A stretch of 64,000 nucleotides of DNA, taken from NCBI GenBank assembly GCA_964353865.1, contig CAYGXJ010000118.1:1-64000 (forward strand). Reading direction: 5' to 3'. This document shows positions 47,536-57,113 of the stretch, piece after piece (the stretch's first letter is position 1; the number at the start of each line of letters is the position of its first letter). Position numbers and translations under genes: made by a program. The stretch comes from RBG-16-64-43 sp964353865. Its GTDB lineage: Bacteria > Chloroflexota > Anaerolineae > Anaerolineales > RBG-16-64-43. The notes under the pieces are model-generated. The model was not told where the DNA came from, made no database searches, and saw only the letters and a list, made by a program, of their open reading frames with translations.

Positions 47536-47645
47536 CGCCCGCCTCATCCGACATTGCTGCACGAGTCCATTCCGCGGGTCCATCCCTCGCGGCCGGCAGC
47601 GTGGGATCGGAGCTGCGCTCGCCGGCCCACGAATCGTCACCGGAC

Positions 47646-48863
47646 CTAATCCGCTGGCGCCGACCCCGCGGCGATGGGAGTTGTGAAGTAGAAGGTCGCT
47701 CCGCGTCCCTCAGTGCTTTCGACCCAGATGCGGCCGCCGTGGGCCTCGACCAGGTGCCGTGCGATGGCCAGGCCCAGACCGGTGCCCCCTCCGGAACGCG
47801 ACCGATCTGCCTTGTAGAACCTCTCAAAGATGCGCAGCTGCGCTTCGTTCGAGATCCCGATGCCCGTGTCGCACACTGCAAAGCGCAACATCGTGTCGTC
47901 GGGCCGGGCTTCCAGGCGGAGCTGCCCGCCTGCCGGCGTGAACTTGATGGCGTTATGCAGCAGGTTCACCAGGACTTGTTCGAGACGTGAGCGGTCCGCC
48001 AACACCTCGGGTAACCCCTCCGGGATGTCGACCTGTAGATCGAGCCCGGCCCGTGCAGCCTGAAGGCGCAACCTTTCGGCCGCCGAGTGCAGCAGGAGCT
48101 CCGCCGAGACGGGTTTGAGGTCGAGCGGCACTTGACCCGATTCGATCTTCGAGAGTTCGAGCAGCTCTTGGACGATTTGGACCAGCGAATCAAGTTCGGT
48201 ATCAAGCCGCCCCAGGAAGGCATGCGCCAGACCCGGGTCTTCAAGCGCACCCGTCTGCAGTGTTTCGGTGATGGCTTTGATCGACGCAAGCGGTGTGCGC
48301 AACTCATGCGAGATGTTGCTGACAAAGTCGCGGCGAACTCTCTCCAACTGGCGCATCCGGGTCAGATCGCGCACGAGGATGAGGGCCAACCCGGGCAATG
48401 GGTCGCCCAGAGGCATGACCTCGATGGCCAAAGTCCGCCCCTCGATGGCCGTTTGAAATGTGGCGCTTTGCGGCGTTCCGCTGGCCAGTGCCTCGCGAAG
48501 GGTGTCAATCGCCTCATGGTGGCGCACTAACTCGGCAAAGGTGCTCGGCACACTGCCGGACGAGCCGTCCAGCAGCAGTGCGCGCGCGGCCCGGTTCAGC
48601 CAGACCACGCGGCCATCGGAGTCCACGAACAAGGCTCCTTCGGTCATCCGTTCAAGGACGGCCGCTGCCAGGCGTGCCGGATCGCCGAAGAGGTCACGAG
48701 GGTCTGGCCCCCCTGCAGAGGAGTGCATTGGAGCCTGGTCTCGCCGATAAGAAGGTTTGGAATGGGCGCGTTCGCGGCGCGCGCGCCAGGCGAAGAAGGC
48801 AGCCGTCGCCACGCTCACCAAGGCCAGGCCGATGATTGCGAGGGTGATGTTGATCAGGGTCAC
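47646..48863 (-). CDS. phoR: PhoR-type sensor histidine kinase
   Basis: 405 residues: one N-terminal membrane segment (about 4-26), a PAS domain (about 65-165, GALFVDSDGRVVWLNRAARALL), HisKA with phospho-accepting His186 in SHELRTPLASIKA, and an HATPase domain with NLLHNAIKFTP, DTGIGI and GGTGLGLAI. This single-membrane-segment PAS kinase layout is that of PhoR. GTG start at 48863. It is 27 bp downstream of the PhoB-type regulator and near two Pst systems, which supports a phosphate role. Confidence 0.9.
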   Translation of the reverse strand: MTLINITLAIIGLALVSVATAAFFAWRARRERAHSKPSYRRDQAPMHSSAGGPDPRDLFGDPARLAAAVLERMTEGALFVDSDGRVVWLNRAARALLLDGSSGSVPSTFAELVRHHEAIDTLREALASGTPQSATFQTAIEGRTLAIEVMPLGDPLPGLALILVRDLTRMRQLERVRRDFVSNISHELRTPLASIKAITETLQTGALEDPGLAHAFLGRLDTELDSLVQIVQELLELSKIESGQVPLDLKPVSAELLLHSAAERLRLQAARAGLDLQVDIPEGLPEVLADRSRLEQVLVNLLHNAIKFTPAGGQLRLEARPDDTMLRFAVCDTGIGISNEAQLRIFERFYKADRSRSGGGTGLGLAIARHLVEAHGGRIWVESTEGRGATFYFTTPIAAGSAPAD

Positions 48864-48890
48864 GACGATATGCCTCGGGTGGAGTGGCCC

Positions 48891-49601
48891 TCAGCCCTCG
48901 AAGCGGTAGCCCGCGCCGCGCACGGTGACCAGCCGCGTGGGGTGGCCCGGGTCGGGCTCGATGTGTTCGCGCAACCAACGCACGTGAACATCCACCGTCC
49001 GGCTGCCCCCTTCGTAAGTCCATCCCCACACGAGCTCCAGGAGCGTCTCACGGCCGAGTGCCTGACCGCGATGCTGAGCGAAGAAGAGCAGCAGGTCGTA
49101 TTCCTTGGGTCGCAGCGGCAAGGCCTGCCCCCCGCGCCGCACCTCGTGTCGCCGCGGATCGATCGTCAGGTCGCCAAAAGTCATTGGCGAAGTGGGATCG
49201 GGGGCCGCCTGAGCCGAGGAGACCTGCCCCTCGATCATCCTCACCCGGCGCAGCATTGCGCGCACCCGCGCCATGAGCTCGCGCATGCTGAACGGCTTGG
49301 TCAAGTAGTCGTCGGCGCCCACTTCCAGCCCGACCACTCGATCCACTTCTGCATCGCGCGCGGTCAGCATGAGAATCGGAACGGTGGATTCGCGTCGAAC
49401 GCTGCGGCATACCTCGAATCCGTCGATTCCGGGCAGCATGAGATCGAGCACGATCAGGTCGGGTTTGGCGGTACGCGCGAGCGCTATGGCAGCCGGGCCG
49501 TCGGCCGCCTGCTCCACCGAAAACCCTTCTTTGGTGAAGTTATAGGCCAGCGTCTCGCGCAGGATCGTTTCGTCTTCGACGACCAGGATCTTCTCGGCCA
49601 T
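48891..49601 (-). CDS. phoB: PhoB-type response regulator
   Basis: 236-residue OmpR-family regulator. Receiver domain 1-120 with acceptor Asp53 (VLDLMLPGIDGF) and YLTKPF; a 25-residue linker; C-terminal winged helix with LPLRPKEYDLLLFFAQH and SRTVDVHVRWLREH, the DNA-recognition helix. The start is the ATG at 49601. It pairs with the PhoR-type kinase and probably binds the 11-bp repeats before pstS copy 2. Confidence 0.9.
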   Translation of the reverse strand: MAEKILVVEDETILRETLAYNFTKEGFSVEQAADGPAAIALARTAKPDLIVLDLMLPGIDGFEVCRSVRRESTVPILMLTARDAEVDRVVGLEVGADDYLTKPFSMRELMARVRAMLRRVRMIEGQVSSAQAAPDPTSPMTFGDLTIDPRRHEVRRGGQALPLRPKEYDLLLFFAQHRGQALGRETLLELVWGWTYEGGSRTVDVHVRWLREHIEPDPGHPTRLVTVRGAGYRFEG

Positions 49602-49696
49602 GGGGTGTCCGCAGCAAGGCTCTTGTGCACATCCTACCACGGCCGCAGGTGCGCCTTCGGTGGGCCCTGAGGGCCAGCCTGGCGCGGGCATACTGC

Positions 49697-49702
49697 TATA
49701 CT
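49697..49702 (+). promoter_or_regulatory. -10 element of the solute-binding protein gene
   Basis: TATACT ends 8 bp before the ATG at 49711, leaving room for little or no leader and no ribosome binding site. Like pstS copy 1, this suggests a leaderless transcript. Confidence 0.5.
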
Positions 49703-49710
49703 TGATTGAT

Positions 49711-50988
49711 ATGGCCACCCGATTTCGAACCAGCCTCGCCCTGTGGCTGGCACTTCTGCTCTCCGCGTGCAGCCTCTTCCCCGGCCCTCAACCGGTGGGC
49801 CTGCCGACGGCGGAGGCCACGCCCACCACCTCGCCCGCGCTGATCAACTTGGGCACCCCCGCCGCCACGGAGGTCACGCTGCGGCTGTGGCTGCCGGTCA
49901 GCTTCCGCGCAGACGAAGGATCGCCCGGCGGAGGCGTTCTGCGCGATCGACTGCACGACTTTGAGGTTGCCAACCCGGGTGTGCGCATCGATGTGCGCCT
50001 GCGCGCGGACTCCGGCCCGGGCGGGCTGCGCGACATGCTCGGCCTGGCCGCCGGGGCGGCACCCGGGGCCTTACCGGATGTGCTGGCGCTCGACCAGCCC
50101 AGCCTGCACGCCGCCGCGCTCAAGGGTCTTATTCACCCCCTTCCCGCAGGCGTGCAACCCGAAGAGAGCGCGGGCTGGTTGGCCTTCGTCGCGCCTCTCG
50201 CCACTGTGGATGGGCGGATGTACGGCATTCCATTTGTGGCCGACTGCCTGGTGCTGGCCCAGCGCGAACCTGCGCCCCGCGATCCTCCTCAATGGAAGAG
50301 CCTGACCACCTGGGATGATCAATTGCATCTGCCGCTGGCCGATCCGAGCGCGCGCATGCTGCTGCTGGCATATCACATGGAGGGGGGCGAGCTGCCTGCA
50401 TCGGCGAGCACTCTCGCGCTGAATGCGGACGCGCTCGAGCGCAGCCTGGCCTGGCTGGCCGAACTGGACGAGCGCGGCGTGCTCTCGCCAGGCAGCTTGC
50501 AGCTGGCAACCCTCGAGCAGACGCTGCTCGCGCTGCACACTCGCGGACGCGGCGCGGTGACTAGCTTCTCCGCGCTGGCCACGTCCACGCGCTCGCGCTC
50601 CGGCCTCTCGGGAAGCTTGCCGCCGACGCCCAGCACCCAGGCGAGCACCCTGGTGACCGGATGGGCTTGGGCCGCAACGGCGGTGGAAGGCGATCGCGCG
50701 CAAATGGCCACCCGGCTGCTGGCCTGGTTGAGCGATGCGCAGTTCCTGGGTGAATGGACGCGCGCGCAGGGCATGCTGCCCACCCGCCAGGGTGCGCTGG
50801 CGGCATGGCCTGCGGATTCTCTCACGGCGCTGGCCGGGGAGTGCGCGCAGGCCGGCGAGGCGCAGCCCTCGGAAGAAGTGCTCGTGACACTCGGCCCGCT
50901 CCTGGACCGCGCCGTCCGGCAGGTTCTGCTGGAGGGTGTGTCGCCGCACGAGGCGGCCCAGGCCGCCGCGGCTGCCATTCGTCCATGA
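49711..50988 (+). CDS. ABC-type extracellular solute-binding lipoprotein
   Basis: 425-residue lipoprotein: signal peptide ending LLLSAC (Cys20), a Pro/Thr-rich linker, then a type-1 sugar-binding-protein-like fold with VTLRLWLPV, DFEVANPGVRIDV, PDVLALDQPSLHAAALKG and MYGIPFVADCLVL. The typical ligand would be an oligosaccharide or similar, but it cannot be named. No permease or ATPase genes are nearby, so it is an orphan. It overlaps the glycerate kinase gene by 4 nt (ATGA), suggesting co-transcription. Confidence 0.88.
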   Translation: MATRFRTSLALWLALLLSACSLFPGPQPVGLPTAEATPTTSPALINLGTPAATEVTLRLWLPVSFRADEGSPGGGVLRDRLHDFEVANPGVRIDVRLRADSGPGGLRDMLGLAAGAAPGALPDVLALDQPSLHAAALKGLIHPLPAGVQPEESAGWLAFVAPLATVDGRMYGIPFVADCLVLAQREPAPRDPPQWKSLTTWDDQLHLPLADPSARMLLLAYHMEGGELPASASTLALNADALERSLAWLAELDERGVLSPGSLQLATLEQTLLALHTRGRGAVTSFSALATSTRSRSGLSGSLPPTPSTQASTLVTGWAWAATAVEGDRAQMATRLLAWLSDAQFLGEWTRAQGMLPTRQGALAAWPADSLTALAGECAQAGEAQPSEEVLVTLGPLLDRAVRQVLLEGVSPHEAAQAAAAAIRP

Positions 50989-52301
50989 GCGTCCCCTCCT
51001 GGTCGAATCACCTGGCCGCGCTGGAGACGATCCGCGGCGAGGCGCTGAGGGCGGTCGACCCACACCGCCTGGTGGCCGGGGTCTTGGCCTTCGAGAACGG
51101 AATCCTCACCGCGGGCGAACGACGCGTCGTCCTCCCCCGCGGCGGAACAGTCTCAATCGTTGCGCTGGGCAAAGCGGCCGCGGGCATGGCCGCCGCAGCC
51201 GCCGACGTACTGCAAGTCGCCTACGCGCGCGGGCTGGTTGTTTCTGCGCAGAGACCGGCCCGTCTGCCACCCCGATTCGATCTTATTCTCGGCGGGCACC
51301 CGCTCTCCACCGAAGGCAGCCTCGAGGCGGGGCGGCGCATCGCGCGAATGGCACACAACCTCGGCCCAAAAGATACCTTACTGGCACTTGTCTCCGGCGG
51401 CGGCTCGGCCCTGGTCGAACACCTGCGTCCGCCGCTCACCCTCGACGACTTGCGCCAGGTGCAAGAGCACATGCTACGCTCGGGCGCAGACATCCGGGCT
51501 TTCAACCTCGTGCGGGCGACTCTTTCCCAGATCAAGCGCGGCGGGCTGGCCCGCATGGCTCAGCCGGCGCAGACCATCGGCCTGATCCTGTCCGACATCA
51601 TCGGCGATCCACTGGCCGACGTCGCCTCGGGGCCAACGGTCGACGAGCCCGCCGATGGCGCCCAGGCGCGCGCCATCCTGACACACCTGGCGTTGTGGGA
51701 GGCGTTGCCCGCTGCAGTGAGAACCGTGATCACCGAGTTCCCGCTAGCACCCGAAGCGACTCGACCGACGGCCTACAACCTGCTCATCGGTTCGAGCGCA
51801 ACGGCTGCCAGCGCGGCGCAAGAGTGCGCACGCTGGCTCGGGTTCAACGCGGATGTTGTCTCGCTGGAGGTCAGCGGGGAAGCCCTGCAGGTCGGCCGGC
51901 AGCTGGCCGGGATCGCTCTCGATGCGCGCGCCGAGGCCGGGCCGGGGACGCTGCCGCGGGCCATGATCTTTGCCGGCGAGACGACCGTGACCATGCGCGG
52001 CCACGGCAGCGGCGGGCGCAACCAGGAGGCCGCACTCGGGGCGGCGCAAAGAATGGCCGGTGCCGAGGGTGTGGCCATGATGATGCTGGCCATGGACGGC
52101 GTGGACGGGAACAGCCCGGCCGCCGGTGCGATCGTCAGCGGCACGAGCGCTGCAACAGCCGCGGAGCTCGGATACGACATCGAGGTCACCCTGCGAGAAA
52201 ACGACAGCCATGGGCTGCTGCACGCAATGGGTGCATGTGTGCACACCGGCCCCACCGGCACGAACGTGAACGACCTGATGGTGGCGTTGGTGTATCCCTA
52301 A
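50985..52301 (+). CDS. Glycerate 2-kinase (GckA/MOFRL family)
   Basis: 438-residue enzyme of the DUF4147 + MOFRL glycerate kinase family, phosphorylating glycerate to 2-phosphoglycerate. N-terminal domain: ALGKAAAGMA, GGHPLST, LVSGGGSALVEH; C-terminal MOFRL domain: GGRNQEAALGAA, AMDGVDGNSPAAGAIV and the terminal TGPTGTNVNDL. ATG overlaps the stop of the preceding binding-protein gene. The role may be serine/glycolate or sugar-acid breakdown. Confidence 0.93.
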   Translation: MSVPSWSNHLAALETIRGEALRAVDPHRLVAGVLAFENGILTAGERRVVLPRGGTVSIVALGKAAAGMAAAAADVLQVAYARGLVVSAQRPARLPPRFDLILGGHPLSTEGSLEAGRRIARMAHNLGPKDTLLALVSGGGSALVEHLRPPLTLDDLRQVQEHMLRSGADIRAFNLVRATLSQIKRGGLARMAQPAQTIGLILSDIIGDPLADVASGPTVDEPADGAQARAILTHLALWEALPAAVRTVITEFPLAPEATRPTAYNLLIGSSATAASAAQECARWLGFNADVVSLEVSGEALQVGRQLAGIALDARAEAGPGTLPRAMIFAGETTVTMRGHGSGGRNQEAALGAAQRMAGAEGVAMMMLAMDGVDGNSPAAGAIVSGTSAATAAELGYDIEVTLRENDSHGLLHAMGACVHTGPTGTNVNDLMVALVYP

Positions 52302-52324
52302 CACCCGACCCATGGGCGCGCGGG

Positions 52325-52330
52325 TATAAT
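52325..52330 (+). promoter_or_regulatory. -10 element upstream of the phosphohexomutase
   Basis: TATAAT on the plus strand between the glycerate kinase stop (52301) and the mutase ATG (52407), implying a leader of about 70 nt. I see no good -35 match. Confidence 0.5.
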
Positions 52331-52406
52331 CCCGCGGTGCGCACCGAATGCCGCGCCTCGAGCCCGCGGCAGCGCGGATGCGTAAATTCCATCGAGGATC
52401 CGTCGC

Positions 52407-53864
52407 ATGATTCACTTTGGCACCGATGGTTGGCGCGCGGTCATTTCCGACACGTTCACTTTCGGCAACCTACGGCTGGTTACGCAAGCCATCGCCGACG
52501 CCGTCGCGGCTCCGGATTGGGACGAACCGCTGCGCCAGCAGCCCTCCGTCGACGCGCACACGATGGTGGTCGGCTTCGACACGCGCTTCCTGTCGGACCG
52601 CTACGCGGCCGACGTGGCGCGCGTGCTGGCGGGCAATGGATACACCGTGCATCTGGCGCATGCCGATGCCCCCACGCCCGCCATCTCGCTCGCCGTGCGC
52701 CACCTTAAGGCGATCGCCGGGGTGATGATCACCGCCTCGCACAACGCCCCACGCTACAACGGGGTGAAGCTCAAGGCCTCCTACGGCGGTTCGGCACTGC
52801 CCGAGCAGTGCCGCCGGGTGGAGGTGTACCTGAGCGACAACGAGCTGCGAGGGCGCGGGCCGAACCTGATGGATTTCGAGCAGGCCACCTCCAAGGGGCT
52901 CATCCGCCGTTTCAACCCGACCACCGGGTACTTCGATCATCTGCGCACGCTCATCAACTTCGACCTGATCGCCGGCCACGCGCCACGGGTGGTGGTCGAC
53001 TCGATGTTCGGCGCCGGCCGCGGTCAGATCAAAGGCATTCTGCAGGGCACCGGCTGCGAAGTCTTTGAGGTCCGCGGCGAAATGAATCCCGGGTTCGGCG
53101 GCGTGCACCCCGAACCGATCGCGCGCTACCTGGGCCCACTGGCGGGCGCCATCGCCGCCGGGCACGGCGAACTGGGGGTGGCCACCGATGGCGACGCCGA
53201 CCGCATCGGCGCGATGGACGGACGCGGACAATTCGTCGACCCGCACAAGATCATGGCCCTCGCCTTGCGTTACCTGGTGGAGAAACGCGGGCTGCGCGGC
53301 AAGGTGATCAAGACCGTTTCGACCACCCAAATGATCAACCGCCTGGCCGACCGGTACGGGCTCGAGCTGCATGAGACTCCGGTGGGGTTCAATCACATCG
53401 CAGACTACATGGTCGGCGGCGACGTACTTATCGGCGGCGAGGAGTCCGGCGGCATCAGCTTCGCGGGGCACATCCCCGAAGGCGACGGCGTGCTGATGGG
53501 CCTGCTGCTCGTTGAAATGGTGGCCGCCTACGGCGCGCCGCTGGAAGAACTGGTGGCGGACCTATTGAAGACCGTGGGTCCGGTCCACTACGAACGGAAG
53601 GATCTGCGCCTCGCCCACCCGGTCAATAAGGCCGCGCTCACGCGCAAACTGAGCGAAAACCCTCCCGGCGATCTGGGAGGCGTGCGCGTGCAAGAGGTGC
53701 GCAGCCTGGACGGGATCAAGTACATCCTGGCGGATGACTCGTGGTTGCTGATCCGGCCCTCGGGCACCGAGCCGGTGCTGCGCGTTTACGCCGAGGCGCG
53801 CGAGCCGCGCATGATCGAAGTGCTGCTCTCCTTCGGGCAGAAGGTAGCGCAGGACGCCATTTAG
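52407..53864 (+). CDS. Phosphoglucomutase/phosphomannomutase family enzyme
   Basis: 485-residue alpha-D-phosphohexomutase. Active-site Ser111 lies in MITASHNAP; the metal loop is DGDADR (about 257-262), the sugar loop GGEESGGI and the phosphate loop RPSGTEP near the C-terminus. The N-terminus IHFGTDGWRA is typical. It could act on glucose- or mannose-phosphate; the sequence alone does not decide which. The following nitroreductase starts 25 bp later. Confidence 0.93.
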   Translation: MIHFGTDGWRAVISDTFTFGNLRLVTQAIADAVAAPDWDEPLRQQPSVDAHTMVVGFDTRFLSDRYAADVARVLAGNGYTVHLAHADAPTPAISLAVRHLKAIAGVMITASHNAPRYNGVKLKASYGGSALPEQCRRVEVYLSDNELRGRGPNLMDFEQATSKGLIRRFNPTTGYFDHLRTLINFDLIAGHAPRVVVDSMFGAGRGQIKGILQGTGCEVFEVRGEMNPGFGGVHPEPIARYLGPLAGAIAAGHGELGVATDGDADRIGAMDGRGQFVDPHKIMALALRYLVEKRGLRGKVIKTVSTTQMINRLADRYGLELHETPVGFNHIADYMVGGDVLIGGEESGGISFAGHIPEGDGVLMGLLLVEMVAAYGAPLEELVADLLKTVGPVHYERKDLRLAHPVNKAALTRKLSENPPGDLGGVRVQEVRSLDGIKYILADDSWLLIRPSGTEPVLRVYAEAREPRMIEVLLSFGQKVAQDAI

Positions 53865-53889
53865 CCCGCCGGCGCAGGAAGGACCCACC

Positions 53890-54411
53890 ATGCAGTTCAA
53901 CCAACTTATCACCGCGCGCCGCTCGGTGCGGGCATACACCTCCCAACCGATCGAAGAAGGTGTGGTCGAGCGCGTACTGCAGGCGGTGAGCTGCGCGCCT
54001 TCGGCCGGCAACTTGCAGGCCTACCAGGTCTGCCTGGCACGCTCAAGCGAGGTGCGGGCAGCGCTCGCCCGCGCCGCGGGCGGACAGTCCTTCATTGAAC
54101 AGGCGCCGCTGGCACTCGTCTTCTGCACCAACGCCGGGCGGGCGGCCGCGCGCTACGGGCAGCGCGGGGCGACGCTCTACACGGTTCAGGATGCGACCAT
54201 TGCCTGCACCTACGCCATGCTGGCCGCGGTGGATGAAGGCCTGGCGTGCGTGTGGGTCGGCGCGTTCGACGAGGCCGCGGTGCGTCTGGCCATCGGGGCC
54301 CCCGGGGAATGGGCTCCGATCGCGATTCTCCCTATCGGTCACGCTGCCGAAACGCCGCCCGCCTCTCGGCGGCGCAAACTGAGCGACCTGGTGCGGGAGG
54401 TCGGAGCGTAA
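53890..54411 (+). CDS. Nitroreductase family protein
   Basis: 173-residue FMN-dependent nitroreductase-fold protein. N-terminal RRSVRAYTSQPIEEGVVERVL and APSAGNLQ bind FMN phosphate; the C-terminal AAVDEGLACVWVGAFDEAAV and LPIGHAAETP are typical. The natural substrate is unknown. It follows the mutase closely and ends before a bidirectional terminator. Confidence 0.9.
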   Translation: MQFNQLITARRSVRAYTSQPIEEGVVERVLQAVSCAPSAGNLQAYQVCLARSSEVRAALARAAGGQSFIEQAPLALVFCTNAGRAAARYGQRGATLYTVQDATIACTYAMLAAVDEGLACVWVGAFDEAAVRLAIGAPGEWAPIAILPIGHAAETPPASRRRKLSDLVREVGA

Positions 54412-54460
54412 CACGTTGCCGGCCGTGGCCGCCGGAACGGCGAGAGCAACCGCAAACGCA

Positions 54461-54489
54461 CAACGAGGGCAGCCAGGCTGCCCTCGTTG
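54461..54489. terminator. Bidirectional terminator hairpin
   Basis: Perfect 13-bp stem CAACGAGGGCAGC/GCTGCCCTCGTTG with a 3-nt loop, between the convergent nitroreductase and serine hydrolase genes. Tails are only moderately T-rich (minus side TGCGTTTGCGG). Confidence 0.75.
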
Positions 54490-54512
54490 GATGTCGGCAT
54501 GAGCTGAAGAAT

Positions 54513-55625
54513 CTACGGAATGGTTCCATGCCGCCGCTCGGGCAACGCCCGTGGCGGTTCGATCCACGTCTCGTACGCGGCGCGGGCCACCCTCCCGATC
54601 AGGAGCATCGACTCTTCGTAATCGGCCGAACTGGTCTTGTTGCCCAGGACGACGATGACGAGCACCTTGCCTTTTGCCTCGACGATGCCCGTGTCGGCCA
54701 CCACACCCGCGCCGTTCTCGAACGTGGTGCCCGTCTTGTTGGCCAGGGTTGCCCGCACCTCATCCGGCAGCCCGCTGCCGATGCGCTGGCTCTGGCTCGG
54801 TTTGGGCACCCGCATGATGGACAGGATGCGGGCGCTCGACTCCGGCATAAGCGCTTCTTCATTATAGAGGAGCTCCAGCAGGCGGGCCAAATCCGCCGGC
54901 GTTGAGCGGCGCGGGATGAAGGTGGTGTGGGTCACGCCCCACGACTGCCACCGGTCAACCAAGTGGTAGCCTGGCTGGGCATCCAAAAAGGCCGCCAGCC
55001 GCACGGTGGCCGACTCCTCGGACTTGATCAGCATGGCTTCGAGCAGTTGAATGAACGAGCGCTGACCGGCTTGCGGCCCATTCGTCCACTTCACCTCCGG
55101 ATGGCGCTCCATCCAGTACAAGAGGTCCATGGCGATGCCCACCTTGATGGTGGATGCAGGATGGAAGACCTCCTCGCTGCGAACGGCCACGCTCTCGCCG
55201 CGGGTCAACTCCTCAACATATACGCCCCACGTGCCGGAAGGCGCCTGGCGCAGCAGTGCCCGGATCTGCTCTTCGAGCATCCACAATACCTGCTGTCGGG
55301 GAACTTGGGTTGGCGGATGGGCGGTGCGGAAGGGAATCGGAGTGGCCGTGGCAGACGGCGTGGGGCCAACCACGGGCGAAGCCGTTGCGGCCGCCAAGTG
55401 CGACCCGGCTGCGCGGGTGGCGGAGGGTCCGGCGATCGATCCGGGTCCTGCGATGCAGCCACCCAGGACCGATGCGAGGAGCATCCCGATTGCGACCCGG
55501 CCAGCGCGCGAGGAGGAGGCCCGGCTGCCCCCGGCGCGGGCGCTGGGTGATTTGTGCGGCACGATCGGCCAACTCCAATGCGAGAGGCTGGTCGAGGGTG
55601 ATGGAAGCTGCGTGCATATTCTCAT
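54513..55625 (-). CDS. Serine hydrolase, class A beta-lactamase / PBP-like lipoprotein
   Basis: 370-residue protein with the penicillin-recognising fold: SxxK at Ser158-Lys161 (PASTIK) and KTG in ANKTGTTFENG; the SDN-like position reads SEES. A lipobox LGGC (Cys57) follows a long basic N-terminus, so a shorter start may be real; a Pro/Thr-rich linker follows the cysteine. Class A-like proteins of this kind may hydrolyse beta-lactams or act on peptidoglycan; the lack of a clear SDN motif makes resistance uncertain. It lies downstream of a two-component system on the same strand. Confidence 0.85.
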   Translation of the reverse strand: MRICTQLPSPSTSLSHWSWPIVPHKSPSARAGGSRASSSRAGRVAIGMLLASVLGGCIAGPGSIAGPSATRAAGSHLAAATASPVVGPTPSATATPIPFRTAHPPTQVPRQQVLWMLEEQIRALLRQAPSGTWGVYVEELTRGESVAVRSEEVFHPASTIKVGIAMDLLYWMERHPEVKWTNGPQAGQRSFIQLLEAMLIKSEESATVRLAAFLDAQPGYHLVDRWQSWGVTHTTFIPRRSTPADLARLLELLYNEEALMPESSARILSIMRVPKPSQSQRIGSGLPDEVRATLANKTGTTFENGAGVVADTGIVEAKGKVLVIVVLGNKTSSADYEESMLLIGRVARAAYETWIEPPRALPERRHGTIP

Positions 55626-55737
55626 AGAGAGGCAGCAGACTGAAGGCTATCCGTCGGCGCGTCTCCGCCATCCTTCTCGGCTTTTTTGGCGCAGGCTGGA
55701 TGGTACCGCACATTCGTGGGGTGCAGGAGAGCGGGCC

Positions 55738-57108
55738 CTACCCCGGGGCTGGAGCGAGCACCAGACTGAAACGGGCGCCGCCTTCGGGCAAGTTATCAGC
55801 CGAGAGATCGCCCCCCTGCGCTTCCGCCAGCTTGCGCGCGATGGCCAGCCCCAGGCCCGTCCCGCCCTCCACCCGTGAGCGGCCCCGATCTGCGCGATAG
55901 AAGCGCTCGAATACGTGCGCCAACGCCTCGGGCGGGATACCGCTGCCCGTGTCGGTCACGTCGATGCGCACACGCCCGCTGCCCAACGGGAGTACCTGCA
56001 TCGTGACCTTTCCGCCCTCGGGGGTATGCCGGATGGCATTGTTCACCAGGTTGGAAAGGATTTGCTCGAGCCGCTGCGGGTCCACGGCCGCCAGGGCTGA
56101 GCGCGCTCCTTCGAGGCGCAGGCCCACCTTTTTCGAGGCGGCACGCAGCTCGAAGGCGCTCGCCACACGGCGCAGCACCGGGACCACATCGGTCGCCCCG
56201 ATTTCCATCGCCAACCGGCCGGCATCGGCCAGGGCCAGGGTGCGCAGATCTTCCACCAGGCGCGTGAGCAGACGTACGCTTTCGAGAACGGGTTCGAGAT
56301 TCTCAGCCGTCGCGGGGTAAACCCCGTCGACGAGCGACTCGACATTGGCCTGGATGACTGCAATCGGGTTGCGTAGTTCGTGGGCGATGTCGGCCGTCAT
56401 TTCCTTGCGCAGTCCTTCCTGGCGCTGGATCTCACCGACCAGCCGGCGGAAGGACTCGGTGAGTTCGCCCACCTCATCATGCGAGGCAGGTGGCAGGTCC
56501 AGGTTGCGCTCGCCCCGTGCAAAGCGATTCATCGAGGCCGAGAGCGAGCGCAGGGGCGCGGTGAGCCCGCGGCTGAGCACGACCGCCAGCACCAGCCCCA
56601 ACAACCCGCCCAATCCGGCGGCCAGCCAGATGGCGCGGTTCACCCGGCCGATAAGGAAGCTCTCCTGCGTGCCGATGGGAAGCCCCACCCCGCTCATGCC
56701 GCCCAAGAGCAACAGGGTCCCCACCCTGGAACTCTCGACGACCACCGGCGCGCCGCGGGCGATTTCTTCTCCTGCAAGGATCGACCCGCGCAGCGTGCCG
56801 CTACTGTCGCCGACCACGATGCCTGCCGAATCCGCCAACACCAGGCGCTGGCCCATCATCGCGCCGAAGCCGCCTGGCCCTGGGCCGTGCGATGGAACGA
56901 GCAAGGCTTCCACCCCGTCCCAGTTGCCGCGTTCCGCGTAGAACTTGCCCAGCTTGCTGGTGATGCCTTCGGGGGCCGTCATGCTGCCCGCGAACATGAA
57001 ACCGCGCACTTCGCGCGCGGCGGAACTGTAGGCCACCACAGCCACGACGACCAGGGTCATCGTCAGCAGCAGCGCAAAGGCAAAGAGCAGTTTGGTTGAA
57101 AGTCGCAT
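55738..57108 (-). CDS. Sensor histidine kinase (HAMP, BaeS-like)
   Basis: 456 residues: membrane segment 7-28, an extracytoplasmic Gly/Met-rich sensor region, second membrane segment about 158-180, HAMP domain 181-233, HisKA with His243 (IAHELRNPIAV), and HATPase with NLVNNAIRHTP, DTGSGIPP and GGTGLGLAI. Family members sense envelope or metal stress. It is 5 bp downstream of its partner regulator. Confidence 0.92.
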   Translation of the reverse strand: MRLSTKLLFAFALLLTMTLVVVAVVAYSSAAREVRGFMFAGSMTAPEGITSKLGKFYAERGNWDGVEALLVPSHGPGPGGFGAMMGQRLVLADSAGIVVGDSSGTLRGSILAGEEIARGAPVVVESSRVGTLLLLGGMSGVGLPIGTQESFLIGRVNRAIWLAAGLGGLLGLVLAVVLSRGLTAPLRSLSASMNRFARGERNLDLPPASHDEVGELTESFRRLVGEIQRQEGLRKEMTADIAHELRNPIAVIQANVESLVDGVYPATAENLEPVLESVRLLTRLVEDLRTLALADAGRLAMEIGATDVVPVLRRVASAFELRAASKKVGLRLEGARSALAAVDPQRLEQILSNLVNNAIRHTPEGGKVTMQVLPLGSGRVRIDVTDTGSGIPPEALAHVFERFYRADRGRSRVEGGTGLGLAIARKLAEAQGGDLSADNLPEGGARFSLVLAPAPG

Positions 57109-57113
57109 CGCCG